A stretch of DNA of 64,000 nucleotides from Methylotenera sp. L2L1 (GTDB lineage: Bacteria; Pseudomonadota; Gammaproteobacteria; Burkholderiales; Methylophilaceae): positions 620,001 to 684,000 of the forward strand of contig NZ_JQMG01000001.1 of NCBI RefSeq assembly GCF_000744605.1, in the 5' to 3' direction. A model generated the notes under the pieces. It had not been told where the DNA came from and searched no databases. It worked only from the letters and a program-made list of their open reading frames with translations. Each line of letters opens with the position of its first letter. Position 1 is the first letter of the stretch. Of the stretch, positions 37,308 through 48,099 are shown in pieces. Position numbers and translations under genes: made by a program.

Positions 37308-38022
37308 AGCGTCTCCGAATGCGCGCATTGTTATCTGGTTTATCTCGTTGAGCATCGGCAGTTGGCTTAGCTGCCTTTACTTGCTGATTGTTCTTTTGAT
37401 TTGATGTCTTGTGACTTGATGTCATGGATTTTTTTGCTTTTGCGGCAGGACGCTCATAATGTGCACGCACTTTATGCAACAACGTCACTGTTTGCTGCTT
37501 TTTCTCATAAATCAGCCCCGTTGCGTAAATGACCGTACCTGGCGCCTGTTTAATCACCACAGGGCGATCTGTCGTCGCATATTCTTCATTAGGTAAAATT
37601 TTAAGGTAATCCGTCTCTACCGTCAGTTCACCCTTATCACCGAAAGCTTCTCGCATCACCAGCACCTTACCAAACACCTCAATTTGCTCACCATCGCTGG
37701 AAACATTACCCGTATCACCTTCCAGCTTAGTATAAGGCTTATCCTTTGCAAACTGTGTAAAACGTGGCTTAATCAAATCCGTGGTATCTACATCAGGAAA
37801 ATGCTTCATCTCATTTGCCGCCAATTTGTAACGCAGCGCACCATTCACATCGGTTTGTGTCGTCTCAAAGTTACTCATGACATAGTCTGGATCATGACGG
37901 CTACTGCCATCCAATTTAGGCATCTGAGGCTGAACCGACTTATCAATCCAAAATGTAAGTAAAGCCAACAATAGCAATAAAGCTAAAGGAAAAACAATCG
38001 CGGATTTTGTGCCGAGTTGCAT
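37300..38022 (-). CDS. lptC: LPS export protein LptC
   Basis: A 240-residue bitopic inner membrane protein that receives LPS from LptBFG. One membrane segment lies at about 8-26. The LptC fold follows, with 'HDPDYVMSNFETTQTDVNGALRY' and 'GDTGNVSSDGEQIEVFGKV'. The last 50 residues are Lys/Gln/Ala-rich and exceed the usual LptC length. It sits between kdsC and lptA. Confidence 0.92.
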   Translation of the reverse strand: MQLGTKSAIVFPLALLLLLALLTFWIDKSVQPQMPKLDGSSRHDPDYVMSNFETTQTDVNGALRYKLAANEMKHFPDVDTTDLIKPRFTQFAKDKPYTKLEGDTGNVSSDGEQIEVFGKVLVMREAFGDKGELTVETDYLKILPNEEYATTDRPVVIKQAPGTVIYATGLIYEKKQQTVTLLHKVRAHYERPAAKAKKSMTSSHKTSNQKNNQQVKAAKPTADAQRDKPDNNARIRRRYE

Positions 38023-38089
38023 ACCTAAACGCCCACACCGCTGAGGCTAGATTGCATTAACTGTTTACTCATGCAGATGCACTCTCTAC

Positions 38090-38650
38090 CTAGTTGGAAA
38101 TACTAGCTTGCGTTAAAAATCGTGCCATTTGCCCGTCAAATGTACCTTGCGCCTGCATAATCAACTCGCACACTTCACGCACAGCGCCTCTGCCGCCTTT
38201 TTTTTGCGTCACATAATGCGCGTGCTTCAGTAATAAATCTGGCGAATCTGGCACCGCAATCGCTAGGCCACAATTCAACATAGGCGGCAGGTCTACAACA
38301 TCATCCCCCATAAAGGCACATTGTGCAGCTTCCAGCCCGCTCAGCTTAATTAAGTCCTGCAACGCCGCCAGTTTATCTTCTGCGCCTTGGTAAAAATGGG
38401 CAACGCCTGTGCTTTCAGCGCGCTTCTTAACGACTTCTGAAGTGCGTCCGGTAATAATTGCCAAATTAACGCCGGTTGCTTTCAACAGCTTCATCCCCAA
38501 ACCATCATGTGCATGAAACGTCTTATATTCTTGACCATCATCCCCAATCGTCAGGCCACCATCAGTCATTACGCCATCCACATCCAATACCAACAATCGA
38601 ATATTCTTCAATCGCTCAGTTAGGGCTATATTATTTTGTGACACACTCAC
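38090..38650 (-). CDS. kdsC: 3-deoxy-D-manno-octulosonate 8-phosphate phosphatase
   Basis: A 186-residue capless HAD phosphatase that makes Kdo from Kdo-8-phosphate. HAD motif I is 'LVLDVDGVMTDGGL'. 'AIITGRTSEVVKKR' and 'CAFMGDDVVDLPPM' are the later motifs, and 'KKGGRGAVREVCELI' is typical of KdsC. It directly abuts kdsD, with no intergenic bases. Confidence 0.96.
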   Translation of the reverse strand: MSVSQNNIALTERLKNIRLLVLDVDGVMTDGGLTIGDDGQEYKTFHAHDGLGMKLLKATGVNLAIITGRTSEVVKKRAESTGVAHFYQGAEDKLAALQDLIKLSGLEAAQCAFMGDDVVDLPPMLNCGLAIAVPDSPDLLLKHAHYVTQKKGGRGAVREVCELIMQAQGTFDGQMARFLTQASISN

Positions 38651-39676
38651 CTAAACCACCTTTGCCAATAACAAATCATGCATATTCAATGCACCGACCA
38701 AATAACCGCCATCATCCACAACTAACAATCCATTGATTTTGCGCTGCTCCATCACCTCAACCCCAGCAATAGCAAGCTGATCCTGATGAATCGTGCTTGG
38801 ATTTGAATGCATCACATCGAGAATCTTGGAGGTCATCACATTGATATTTTGCTCAAAAGCACGCCTTAAATCCCCATCCGTAAAGATACCAATCGGTTTC
38901 CGTTCCGCATCGATAACTGCTGTTAGCCCTAAGCCTTTGCGTGACATCTCAAGCAAAGCCTCAGCTAAACTAGCCTGCTCAGACACATGAGGCACATCAT
39001 CACCCGTGCGCATCAAGTCACTCACTCTCACCAATAGACGACGCCCTAAACTACCTCCAGGATGCGACCGCGCAAAATCTTCAGCGGTGAAGTCACGTAA
39101 ATCCAGCACGCAAAGCGCCAAGGCATCGCCTAGCGCTAACGCAACGGTAGTACTTGAAGTTGGCGCCAAGCCTAGAGGGCAAGCCTCTTTACTCACATGC
39201 GCACTTAAATGGATATCCGCGGCTGCGGCCAAGCTTGATGCATCATTTCCAGTAATAGCAATAATGCTCGCACCCAATCGCTTTAGCGGGGGAAGAATAG
39301 CTAGAATCTCATCGCTCTCACCTGAGTTAGAAAGCGCAATCACGACATCCCCTGCGGTAATCATACCCAAATCACCATGGCTCGCTTCCGCTGGATGCAT
39401 AAAGAAAGCAGGCGTTCCAGTGCTGGCCAGTGTAGAGGCAATTTTACCGCCGATATGACCAGACTTACCCATTCCGCTCACGACCACACGCCCTTTGCAC
39501 TGCAAAATCAAGGACACCGCTTCACTAAAGCGATGGTCCAAACGCTGTGCTAACGCATCTATTTCGCTTGATTCCAGCTGCAGAATCTCTTTTGCCAGTG
39601 CGAGCGTTTGTGTTTGATCTACCGATTGCGGTCCACGCGACACATGTGACGCTTTAATCTGTGATGTCTGCACCAT
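38651..39676 (-). CDS. kdsD: Arabinose-5-phosphate isomerase
   Basis: A 341-residue enzyme that converts ribulose-5-phosphate to arabinose-5-phosphate for Kdo synthesis. An SIS domain (about 45-190) carries 'VVVSGMGKSGHIGGKIASTL' and 'HPAEASHGDLGM'. Two CBS domains follow ('SDLMRTGDDVPHVSEQASL', 'GIFTDGDLRRAFE'). It starts the long minus-strand run and is divergent from the CPA2 antiporter gene. Confidence 0.96.
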   Translation of the reverse strand: MVQTSQIKASHVSRGPQSVDQTQTLALAKEILQLESSEIDALAQRLDHRFSEAVSLILQCKGRVVVSGMGKSGHIGGKIASTLASTGTPAFFMHPAEASHGDLGMITAGDVVIALSNSGESDEILAILPPLKRLGASIIAITGNDASSLAAAADIHLSAHVSKEACPLGLAPTSSTTVALALGDALALCVLDLRDFTAEDFARSHPGGSLGRRLLVRVSDLMRTGDDVPHVSEQASLAEALLEMSRKGLGLTAVIDAERKPIGIFTDGDLRRAFEQNINVMTSKILDVMHSNPSTIHQDQLAIAGVEVMEQRKINGLLVVDDGGYLVGALNMHDLLLAKVV

Positions 39677-39985
39677 AAATTATTTACACTCAAATTTTAT
39701 CTACACTTTAATCATCAATTAAATAACTTTTTAACAATTAAAGCATTAAGCAACTAGTATAAAAGGGAATGCTTGAGTGATAAAGCCTAAAGCATGATGA
39801 ATATGGGAATATTGCCAAAAATAACTAAAAAAAACTCACCTCGGGCATAGTTTTTGCTATCGGCCCAGATTATTTACAAAAAATTACGTAAAATCGACTA
39901 AGATATTTCTAGTTTTGATGTGCTTTATGAAACAATAGATAAACTAACAATTCAATAATAAAAATCAGCTTCCTATAAAGACAAT
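39677..39985. other. Divergent promoter region between kdsD and the CPA2 antiporter
   Basis: 309 bp of AT-rich DNA with no gene. On the minus strand a TATACT -10 (39756-39761) could serve kdsD, but its -35 is poor. An imperfect hairpin (GGGCATAG / CTATCGGCCC, about 39843-39866) lies in the middle. I cannot assign its role. Confidence 0.35.
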
Positions 39986-41971
39986 ATGTCAGGCACACTT
40001 CCTTTAATTCTAATGCTGCTCATCAGCTCAGTGCTTGCTGTTGCGCTTTTCCGCAAGCTACAGCTGCCCGCCATGCTGGCTTATTTCTTAGTAGGCCTAG
40101 CACTAGGGCCACACACCTTTGGCGTGCTGCCGGATGACGAAGCGAGCCGTGAGTTTGCCGAATTCGGCATTGTATTTCTCATGTTTAGTATCGGCTTAGA
40201 ATTCAGCCTACCTCAGCTATACGCAATGCGTACAAAAGTACTAGGCCTAGGCGGTGCGCAGGTATTTATTACCCTAGCACTCACCATGTGCATCGCCAAA
40301 TTAGTCGGGGTCAGCTGGCCAGCAGCTTTTGTGATAGGTGCTGCACTCACCATGTCATCCACTGCGATTGTTTCAAAAATTCTAGCTGAGCGTATTGACC
40401 TAAATTCAAGACACGGTCGCTTAAGTATCGGTGTATTACTGTTTCAGGACATTATCGTTGTACCGGTTTTAGTGTTAATCCCTGCACTTGGTGCGGCAAA
40501 TGCCAATCTATTTGATGTACTTGGGCTAGCCACGCTTAAAGCGATTGGCATGCTGCTATTCCTATTCACCGTAGGTAAATGGCTGATCAACCCCTTGTTT
40601 AATCTGGTTGCCAGCCAGCGTTCTCGCGAACTATTTGTGATGAACGTGCTAATGGTCACTTTATTGGTAGCATTCGCCACCAAAACAGCCGGCTTATCTT
40701 ACGCATTAGGTGCGTTTGTCGCGGGCATGCTGATTTCCGAAACCAAATATCGCTACCAAGTGGAATCTGATATCGGACCATTCCGCGACATATTGTTAGG
40801 ACTATTTTTCATTAGCGTAGGGATGCTGCTCAATCTTACGGAAATTATTAACCATATCGGCGTAATACTACTCACTCTGTTTGGATTCATTTTATTCAAA
40901 GCTGTGATTGTGACCGCAGTGGTTCGATTCGTTAAATACGAAATCGGCGTAGCAATACGTACCGGCATCATTCTGGCGCAGGCGGGGGAGTTCGGCTTTG
41001 TGATTCTGGCTTTAGGCGCAGAACAAAAACTGATTGAAGGCCCTGCACTGCAAATAACTTTAGCCGCGGCTCTGCTTTCAATGGTAATTGCCCCATTTCT
41101 TATTCAATATAATGGCCGCATTGCCCGCCGCCTAGCTCGCAGCTACACCCGCAACAGCGGCCAAATCATAGAAGAGATTGGTGAGGGCAGCAAACACCTA
41201 CATAACCATGTAGTGATTTGCGGATACGGACGTAGCGGCCAATACCTCGGACGCTTTCTAAAAGAGGAAAACATCCCTTATGTGGCATTGGATATTGACC
41301 CATCCAGGGTTTTAGACGCCGCTGCTGCTGGTGAAAACGTGATGTTTGGCGACGCTGCCAGACGTGTCGTGCTAGAAGCTGCCGGTGCAGCTAGAGCCAA
41401 AGCCCTCATCATCAGCTACGCCGACAACCGCGCTGCGATGAAGATTTTGCATATTGCACAAGAAAACTACCCACAGCTACCGGTCATCGTCCGCACTGTA
41501 GATGACTCCAATATGGAAATTCTGCGTGAGGCTGGTGCAACAGAGGTCGTGCCAGAGATTTTAGAGGGCAGCTTAATGCTAGCTTCTCATGCATTGATGC
41601 TGCTTGGGGTACCGCTAAACCGCGTCGTTAAGCGCATTAGAATGTTTCGTGAAGAGCGCTACAGCATGTTTAAAGGCTACTTTCACGGTATTTCAGATAC
41701 TGAAAACGAAGGTATTGCTAACCAAGAAGCCAGGCTTCACTCCGTCATTATCACCGCAGGGGCTTATGCTATCGGCAGGCGCCTTGACGATATGCAACTG
41801 GATAGCTTTGATGTCAGCATTAAAAACATTCGCCGCCCCAACGCGAAAGGTGCTCCCATGTCTAACGAAAGCTCGCTCGCTGAAGGCGACGTGGTCGTGC
41901 TACTAGGCCAGCCGACTGGCTTAACCAACGCCGAAAATGCATTATTAATGGGCCGTGTCGCGAATAAATAA
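39986..41971 (+). CDS. Monovalent cation:proton antiporter-2 (KefB/KefC/YbaL-like)
   Basis: A 661-residue inner membrane protein. About twelve membrane segments (1-385) form a Na+/H+ exchanger-type domain ('GLALGPHTFGVL', 'GIVFLMFSIGLEFSL', 'LSIGVLLFQDIIVVP'). A cytosolic RCK/TrkA-N domain follows with a nucleotide-binding 'VVICGYGRSGQYLGRFL' near 412, then a TrkA-C domain at the end. This layout fits CPA2 potassium efflux systems. The exact ion and gating ligand are not readable. Confidence 0.9.
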   Translation: MSGTLPLILMLLISSVLAVALFRKLQLPAMLAYFLVGLALGPHTFGVLPDDEASREFAEFGIVFLMFSIGLEFSLPQLYAMRTKVLGLGGAQVFITLALTMCIAKLVGVSWPAAFVIGAALTMSSTAIVSKILAERIDLNSRHGRLSIGVLLFQDIIVVPVLVLIPALGAANANLFDVLGLATLKAIGMLLFLFTVGKWLINPLFNLVASQRSRELFVMNVLMVTLLVAFATKTAGLSYALGAFVAGMLISETKYRYQVESDIGPFRDILLGLFFISVGMLLNLTEIINHIGVILLTLFGFILFKAVIVTAVVRFVKYEIGVAIRTGIILAQAGEFGFVILALGAEQKLIEGPALQITLAAALLSMVIAPFLIQYNGRIARRLARSYTRNSGQIIEEIGEGSKHLHNHVVICGYGRSGQYLGRFLKEENIPYVALDIDPSRVLDAAAAGENVMFGDAARRVVLEAAGAARAKALIISYADNRAAMKILHIAQENYPQLPVIVRTVDDSNMEILREAGATEVVPEILEGSLMLASHALMLLGVPLNRVVKRIRMFREERYSMFKGYFHGISDTENEGIANQEARLHSVIITAGAYAIGRRLDDMQLDSFDVSIKNIRRPNAKGAPMSNESSLAEGDVVVLLGQPTGLTNAENALLMGRVANK

Positions 41972-41993
41972 AGGTTTAAAGATAGAGGATTTA

Positions 41994-43079
41994 ATGTCTA
42001 AACAACATACCATGATTATCGGCGGCGGCATTGTAGGCTGCATGACCGCAATGGAGCTGATTAAGCGCGGTCACCGCGTCACTATTGTTGAGCGCAACCA
42101 AATCGCCAGCCAAACTTCGGGCGAATCATCATGGGCAGGCGGCGGCATTATTTTTCCACTATTACCATGGCTATATTCTGAAGCGGTCAACACCTTAACG
42201 CATAACAGCGCTAATTTTTACCGCTCGTTATCTCAACAACTAGAGCGTGAAACAGGCTTTCCATCGGACTTTGCACAGACTGGCTTTTTACTGCTACCGA
42301 AATTTGACCTGAACGCGGCAGAAACATGGTGCGCGCAGAATCAACTCAGCTTTCAACCTGTGAAGGCGGCAGCTTTTGGCGTGCAATCGCCAAGCGGTGA
42401 AGATGCGCTATGGCTGCCTACCGTATGCCAAATACGCCCACCCTACTTAATGCAAGGTTTGCGTAAATGGCTAGATCAACACAACGTGACTATGCTCGAG
42501 CATACACAGCTTGTGCCGCTAGAAGAAACACAAGAACTAAACGAGTGGCAAACCACAAACGGCGAAAAACTCAGCGCCGATCAATTTGTGGTCACCTCTG
42601 GTGCATGGAGTTTTGATTTGCTGAAACAGACCAGTGCAAAACTCAACATCAAGCCAATGCGCGGGCAAATCCTGCTTTACAAACCGACTAACAATCTAGA
42701 GCAAATGGTATATAGAGAAGGCTTCTATATGATTCCCCGCTTAGATGGCCACCTATTAGCCGGCAGCACACTGGAAGATGTTGGCTTTGATAGCGGGGTA
42801 ACAGAAGACGTACGCGAAGAGCTGCGAATGAAGGCCGAAACCATTATGCCCGAACTAAAAGGTCAGCCCATTATTAAGCACTGGAGCGGCTTACGCCCAG
42901 GCACCCCTGAGAACCTTCCCACCATAGGCGCTCATCCAACTATCAAAAATCTGTTTTTAAACACTGGCCATTTTAGATACGGACTTACCATGGCGCCAGC
43001 TAGTGCGAAGTTAATCGCGGCAATTATGTCAGAAGAAAAGCCAAGCATAGACGCAACACCTTATGCATGTGCCCACTAG
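41994..43079 (+). CDS. thiO: FAD-dependent oxidoreductase, probable glycine oxidase
   Basis: A 361-residue DAO-family flavoprotein. The start is the ATG at 41994 with AGAGGA just upstream. A longer in-frame start at 41955 lies inside the antiporter gene. 'MIIGGGIVGCMTAMELIKRG' is the FAD Rossmann loop. 'PMRGQILLY' and 'HFRYGLTMAPASAKLIA' match ThiO glycine oxidase, which supplies dehydroglycine for thiazole synthesis. No other thi gene is adjacent, so the substrate is inferred from family only. Confidence 0.75.
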   Translation: MSKQHTMIIGGGIVGCMTAMELIKRGHRVTIVERNQIASQTSGESSWAGGGIIFPLLPWLYSEAVNTLTHNSANFYRSLSQQLERETGFPSDFAQTGFLLLPKFDLNAAETWCAQNQLSFQPVKAAAFGVQSPSGEDALWLPTVCQIRPPYLMQGLRKWLDQHNVTMLEHTQLVPLEETQELNEWQTTNGEKLSADQFVVTSGAWSFDLLKQTSAKLNIKPMRGQILLYKPTNNLEQMVYREGFYMIPRLDGHLLAGSTLEDVGFDSGVTEDVREELRMKAETIMPELKGQPIIKHWSGLRPGTPENLPTIGAHPTIKNLFLNTGHFRYGLTMAPASAKLIAAIMSEEKPSIDATPYACAH

Positions 43080-43266
43080 CATTAAACAAACTATCCAAGC
43101 CTTGTTGATGATGCAGTGATACAAAGATCAACTCACAAATATATATGATTTCTTTTCAGTAATTTGGCGTATTTACCTATACGTAAATTTTAAGCGTTGG
43201 TAAAATAGTGCTGATAATACAAGGCTTTTCACGGATGAAAAGCCAGCAAGTAAATTAGGACAGAAC

Positions 43267-43830
43267 ATGCTGCTAATGATCGACAACTATGACTCATTCA
43301 CCTACAACCTGGTGCAATACTTAGGTGAGCTTGGCCAAGAGGTATTGGTCTACCGTAATGATGAAATTGATTTAGCTAAAGTGAGAGAGCTGAAGCCTGA
43401 CCATATTGTGATTTCACCAGGCCCATGTACACCCAACGAGGCTGGCATTAGCGTACCGTTAATCAAGGAATTTGCTGGCAAAATACCTTTACTAGGTGTT
43501 TGCTTAGGTCATCAAAGTATTGGTCAGGCGTTCGGTGGCAATATCATCCATGCCAAACAATTAATGCATGGCAAAACCTCGCTCATCAATCATCATGATA
43601 TTGGTGTATTTAAAGGGCTCCCTAACCCATACACTGCGACCCGCTATCACTCCTTAGTCATTGAAAAAGAAACATTGCCTGATTGCTTGGAAATCACAGC
43701 ATGGACAGATGATGGCGAGATCATGGGTGTACGTCATAAAACACTTGCGGTTGAAGGTGTACAGTTCCATCCTGAGTCTATCCTTACCGAACATGGGCAC
43801 GCGCTTTTAAATAACTTCTTGAAAGCTTAA
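43267..43830 (+). CDS. trpG: Anthranilate synthase component II (glutamine amidotransferase)
   Basis: A 187-residue class I glutamine amidotransferase. The triad is visible: Cys in '[17 protein letters not shown]' (about 79), and His and Glu in 'VQFHPESIL'. '[20 protein letters not shown]' is the typical start. It may also serve PabB (dual TrpG/PabA). trpE is not adjacent; a probable promoter lies in the 187-bp gap after thiO. trpD follows 4 bp downstream. Confidence 0.96.
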   Translation: MLLMIDNYDSFTYNLVQYLGELGQEVLVYRNDEIDLAKVRELKPDHIVISPGPCTPNEAGISVPLIKEFAGKIPLLGVCLGHQSIGQAFGGNIIHAKQLMHGKTSLINHHDIGVFKGLPNPYTATRYHSLVIEKETLPDCLEITAWTDDGEIMGVRHKTLAVEGVQFHPESILTEHGHALLNNFLKA

Positions 43831-43834
43831 TCCA

Positions 43835-44851
43835 ATGAGTTATGCGCAAACGCTGAACCTGTTAATCAAGGGCGAACACTTAAGCTTTGAGGCGATGCAA
43901 AGCTTAATGCATCAAGTCATGGCTGGCGAACTAACCCCCGCACAGATTGCTGGTATATTAGTCGCGTTACGCATTAAAGGCGAAACGGTAGATGAGATTG
44001 CCGCCGCTGCCAGCGTGATGCGTGCGCTTTCAACCAAAGTGAATATTCAAGATGCCAATCATCTAGTGGACACCTGTGGTACAGGTGGTGATGGCATACA
44101 AACCTTTAACATTTCGACCGTCAGTGCGTTCGTTGCGGCAGCAGCTGGGGCAAAAGTCGCTAAACATGGTGGCCGCTCAGTGTCTTCCACTTGCGGCAGC
44201 GCAGATGTATTAGAGGCACTAGGCGTGAACGTCAACCTAAGCCCCGAGCAAGTGGCTAGTTCAGTTAATCAAGTGGGTCTAGGATTTATGTTCGCGCCGA
44301 ATCACCATAGCGCAATGAAACATGCGGCACCAGTGCGTCGCGAGCTTGGTATTCGCACCCTGTTCAATTTACTCGGCCCTTTAACCAACCCGGCCAGCGC
44401 TAAGCGTCAGGTCATGGGGGTGTTCTCAGCAGACCTAACAGCTAAATTAGCACATGTGCTCAAACAACTAGGTAGCGAGCATGTCATGGTGGTGTGCGGC
44501 GCGGACGGCATGGATGAGATCTCGTTTACAGGTGACAGCCATGTGGCTGAACTTAAAAATGGCGAGGTACGTGAATACACGGTTAATCCAACCCAATTTG
44601 GTTTAGATTTACACGACCTAAGTAGCATCAAAGTAAATGACGCACAAGAATCTAAGGACATGATTCTGAACTTACTTGCGGGTAAAACTGGCCCAGCCAG
44701 AGATATTGTTTTACTGAATGCAGGAGCTGCTATTTATGTTTCAGGCATCGCATCTACGCTAGCAGATGGCATTAAAGCTGCAGCAAGCATGCTAGATAGC
44801 GGAAAAGCAATGCAAAAACTACAGGCTCTCATCAGCACGACAAACACATGA
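43835..44851 (+). CDS. trpD: Anthranilate phosphoribosyltransferase
   Basis: A 338-residue enzyme that joins anthranilate and PRPP. Motifs are 'LVDTCGTGGDGIQTFNIST' (PRPP loop), 'AKHGGRSVSSTCGSADVLEA', 'FMFAPNHHSAM' and 'VRRELGIRTLFNLLGPLTNPA'. Length is normal. The gene follows trpG by 4 bp and overlaps the DUF3465 gene by 4 bp. Confidence 0.97.
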   Translation: MSYAQTLNLLIKGEHLSFEAMQSLMHQVMAGELTPAQIAGILVALRIKGETVDEIAAAASVMRALSTKVNIQDANHLVDTCGTGGDGIQTFNISTVSAFVAAAAGAKVAKHGGRSVSSTCGSADVLEALGVNVNLSPEQVASSVNQVGLGFMFAPNHHSAMKHAAPVRRELGIRTLFNLLGPLTNPASAKRQVMGVFSADLTAKLAHVLKQLGSEHVMVVCGADGMDEISFTGDSHVAELKNGEVREYTVNPTQFGLDLHDLSSIKVNDAQESKDMILNLLAGKTGPARDIVLLNAGAAIYVSGIASTLADGIKAAASMLDSGKAMQKLQALISTTNT

Positions 44852-45306
44852 GAGTTGATGCTACACACTGGCTCGTCGCACTTGGTCTAGCATTTACTTT
44901 ATGTGCCTGTAATCAGCCCAATGCCAGCAGTACCCAGCAGCTTCAGGTTACCGAACATACAGACCCAACTGCGGCCAGCAATGCCAGCATTGAACAAGCG
45001 TTTGCTGCAAAATTAAGCGATGTACAAGTCACTGGTACTGGCGTGATTGTAAAACTGTTGCCCGATGATAACAAAGACGCCAAACACCAAAAGTTTCTGG
45101 TTAAAATCAACGCCAAACAAACTTTGCTATTTGCGCACAATATAGACATTGCACCTAGAGTACCTGTACAAGTGGGCGATACAATTTCGTTTAATGGTGA
45201 GTATGTATATAATCCAAAGGGCGGGGTGATACACTGGACCCATCACGCGCCACGCGCTGACCATGAAGCCGGATGGGTGATGCACAACAACCAGAAATAC
45301 CAATAA
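44848..45306 (+). CDS. DUF3465 lipoprotein-like protein
   Basis: A 152-residue exported protein. The N-terminus (VALGLAFTLCAC) is a lipoprotein-type signal with Cys near 21. The C-terminal domain has 'GTGVIVKLLPDD', 'HQKFLVKI', 'GDTISFNGEYVYNPKGGVIHWTHH' and 'GGW'-like 'AGWVMHNNQKY', the DUF3465 pattern (an OB-like fold). Function is unknown. It overlaps trpD as ATGA and precedes trpC, so it is embedded in the trp operon. Confidence 0.78.
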   Translation: MRVDATHWLVALGLAFTLCACNQPNASSTQQLQVTEHTDPTAASNASIEQAFAAKLSDVQVTGTGVIVKLLPDDNKDAKHQKFLVKINAKQTLLFAHNIDIAPRVPVQVGDTISFNGEYVYNPKGGVIHWTHHAPRADHEAGWVMHNNQKYQ

Positions 45307-45365
45307 AGACGCGTAGTAAGATTACTCTTATGCGAATTCATTTATCAATGTAATAGCGAAAACAT

Positions 45366-46154
45366 ATGTCAGACATTCTAAATAAAATCATTGCAACGAA
45401 AACGCTAGAGGTTGCCGCCGCAAAAATCAAAAAACCATTAGATGTCCTACAGACAGAAGCCGCAGCTGCAATTACAGTAAGGGACTTTGTCGGTAGCATA
45501 CGGACAAAAATTGCCAATCGCCAAGCTGCGGTGATTGCTGAGATCAAAAAAGCTAGCCCATCTAAAGGCGTGATACGTGCAGATTTTAAACCAGCCGAGA
45601 TTGCAACAAGCTATGAACAAGGCGGCGCGGCATGTTTGTCAGTACTTACTGACGTAGAGTATTTTCAAGGCTCACCAGATTATTTAATACAGGCACGTGC
45701 CGCGTGTCAGTTACCCGTACTACGCAAAGACTTTATGATAGACCCATACCAAGTTTACGAAGCGCGTGCGATGGGAGCTGACTGCATTCTGCTGATTGCT
45801 GCCGCAATCGACTTAGCCAAAATGCGTGAACTAGAATCAATTGCTCACAGCCTAGGCATGGCAGTTTTAGTAGAGGTCCACAACGGTGAGGAATTAGACC
45901 TTGCGCTGCAACTCGACACCCCACTACTTGGCATTAATAACCGCAATCTGCGTACATTTGATGTCACGTTAGATACGACTCTAGGCCTACTAGCGCGAAT
46001 CCCAGAAGGCAAAATCGTCGTCACTGAGTCTGGCATTTTCACCCAGGAAGACGTTGCACTGATGCGTAACAATCATGTACACACGTTCTTGGTTGGGGAA
46101 GCATTTATGCGCCAGCCAGAACCTGGTGTTGAGCTTGCAAAAGTGTTTGCTTAA
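45366..46154 (+). CDS. trpC: Indole-3-glycerol phosphate synthase
   Basis: A 262-residue (beta/alpha)8 enzyme of tryptophan synthesis. Motifs are '[16 protein letters not shown]' with the catalytic Lys, '[17 protein letters not shown]', '[20 protein letters not shown]', '[13 protein letters not shown]' and '[12 protein letters not shown]'. It is monofunctional (no TrpF domain). It lies 59 bp after the DUF3465 gene. Confidence 0.97.
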   Translation: MSDILNKIIATKTLEVAAAKIKKPLDVLQTEAAAAITVRDFVGSIRTKIANRQAAVIAEIKKASPSKGVIRADFKPAEIATSYEQGGAACLSVLTDVEYFQGSPDYLIQARAACQLPVLRKDFMIDPYQVYEARAMGADCILLIAAAIDLAKMRELESIAHSLGMAVLVEVHNGEELDLALQLDTPLLGINNRNLRTFDVTLDTTLGLLARIPEGKIVVTESGIFTQEDVALMRNNHVHTFLVGEAFMRQPEPGVELAKVFA

Positions 46155-46219
46155 GCCCAGCATTCAGGGTCAACAAAGAACACCTGCCAAACACTGATGA
46201 CAAAGTCACTTTTCACTGA

Positions 46220-47305
<1,086 letters not shown>

Positions 47306-47349
47306 TTCAATCATCAGAGTTAAGTAAACGCCACATAGTAAGCGCTTAC

Positions 47350-47976
47350 TTAATCTGCGGCAATCAAAGCCTTTAATCCGTCGATGCCTATCCGTTCAGC
47401 GTTACTGCCATCGGTTGCACGCTTGGTCGGCACACGAATATCATCTACCTCAAACACACTGAGCTTAATCAGCCCAGTATCCATTTCTAATGTAAATACA
47501 GGCACGGTTTTACGACCATCGCCTCTTTTATCACGCTTACCATCATTCATGATGCGATAAGATTTCTCATTTACATCAAATGGAATTTGCTGGTTAAGCA
47601 GAAACATTTCCACTTCTTTAATACTGTCTGCAAATAAATGAATATGGGTTTCTGACAGTAACCCTGCCGTACCATCTAATACCACACCAGTCAATTGTGG
47701 GTTAAATTTCTCAAGCATCTGCATTGTAAATAGCGCATTCTTGCGTAAGTCACGCAAGTTTTCTGGCTGCTCTTCACTTAAAAACAAGGCGTTATAAAGT
47801 TTAAGTTCCTCCTCAACCTCAGTGTTAGAGGGCAAACTGCCACTATCTAATGCGCCTAATTGCCGCCCAGCTTTCTTTTTGGCATAGGCGTAGTCTGAAA
47901 TGCCATCCTCTGCCATCATGCGCGCGGCCTGCTGTGCAACTAACTGACGGATGTGTTGTGAGTTTTCTTTTGCCAT
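47350..47976 (-). CDS. Conserved hypothetical protein
   Basis: A 208-residue protein from the ATG at 47976 (MAKENSQHIRQLVAQQAAR). An upstream start at 48057 adds 27 residues without family character. It has no signal peptide or membrane segment. The N-terminus is a helical Ala-rich block ('MMAEDGISDYAYAKKKAGRQ'). The middle carries 'LTGVVLDGTAGLLSETHIHLF' and 'FLLNQQIPFDVNEKSYRI', somewhat like nucleotidyltransferase-fold proteins. I recognise it as a betaproteobacterial conserved family but cannot name a function. Confidence 0.6.
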   Translation of the reverse strand: MAKENSQHIRQLVAQQAARMMAEDGISDYAYAKKKAGRQLGALDSGSLPSNTEVEEELKLYNALFLSEEQPENLRDLRKNALFTMQMLEKFNPQLTGVVLDGTAGLLSETHIHLFADSIKEVEMFLLNQQIPFDVNEKSYRIMNDGKRDKRGDGRKTVPVFTLEMDTGLIKLSVFEVDDIRVPTKRATDGSNAERIGIDGLKALIAAD

Positions 47977-48099
47977 TATTTTATAAACGCTATCGTGAGC
48001 ATAATTACCATCACAATAATGAACCATACATCCTAGCGGATTTGGTAACATCATCATGGCATGGCCTGCTCATCATTTAATGCTAAAAATTTGGAATGC

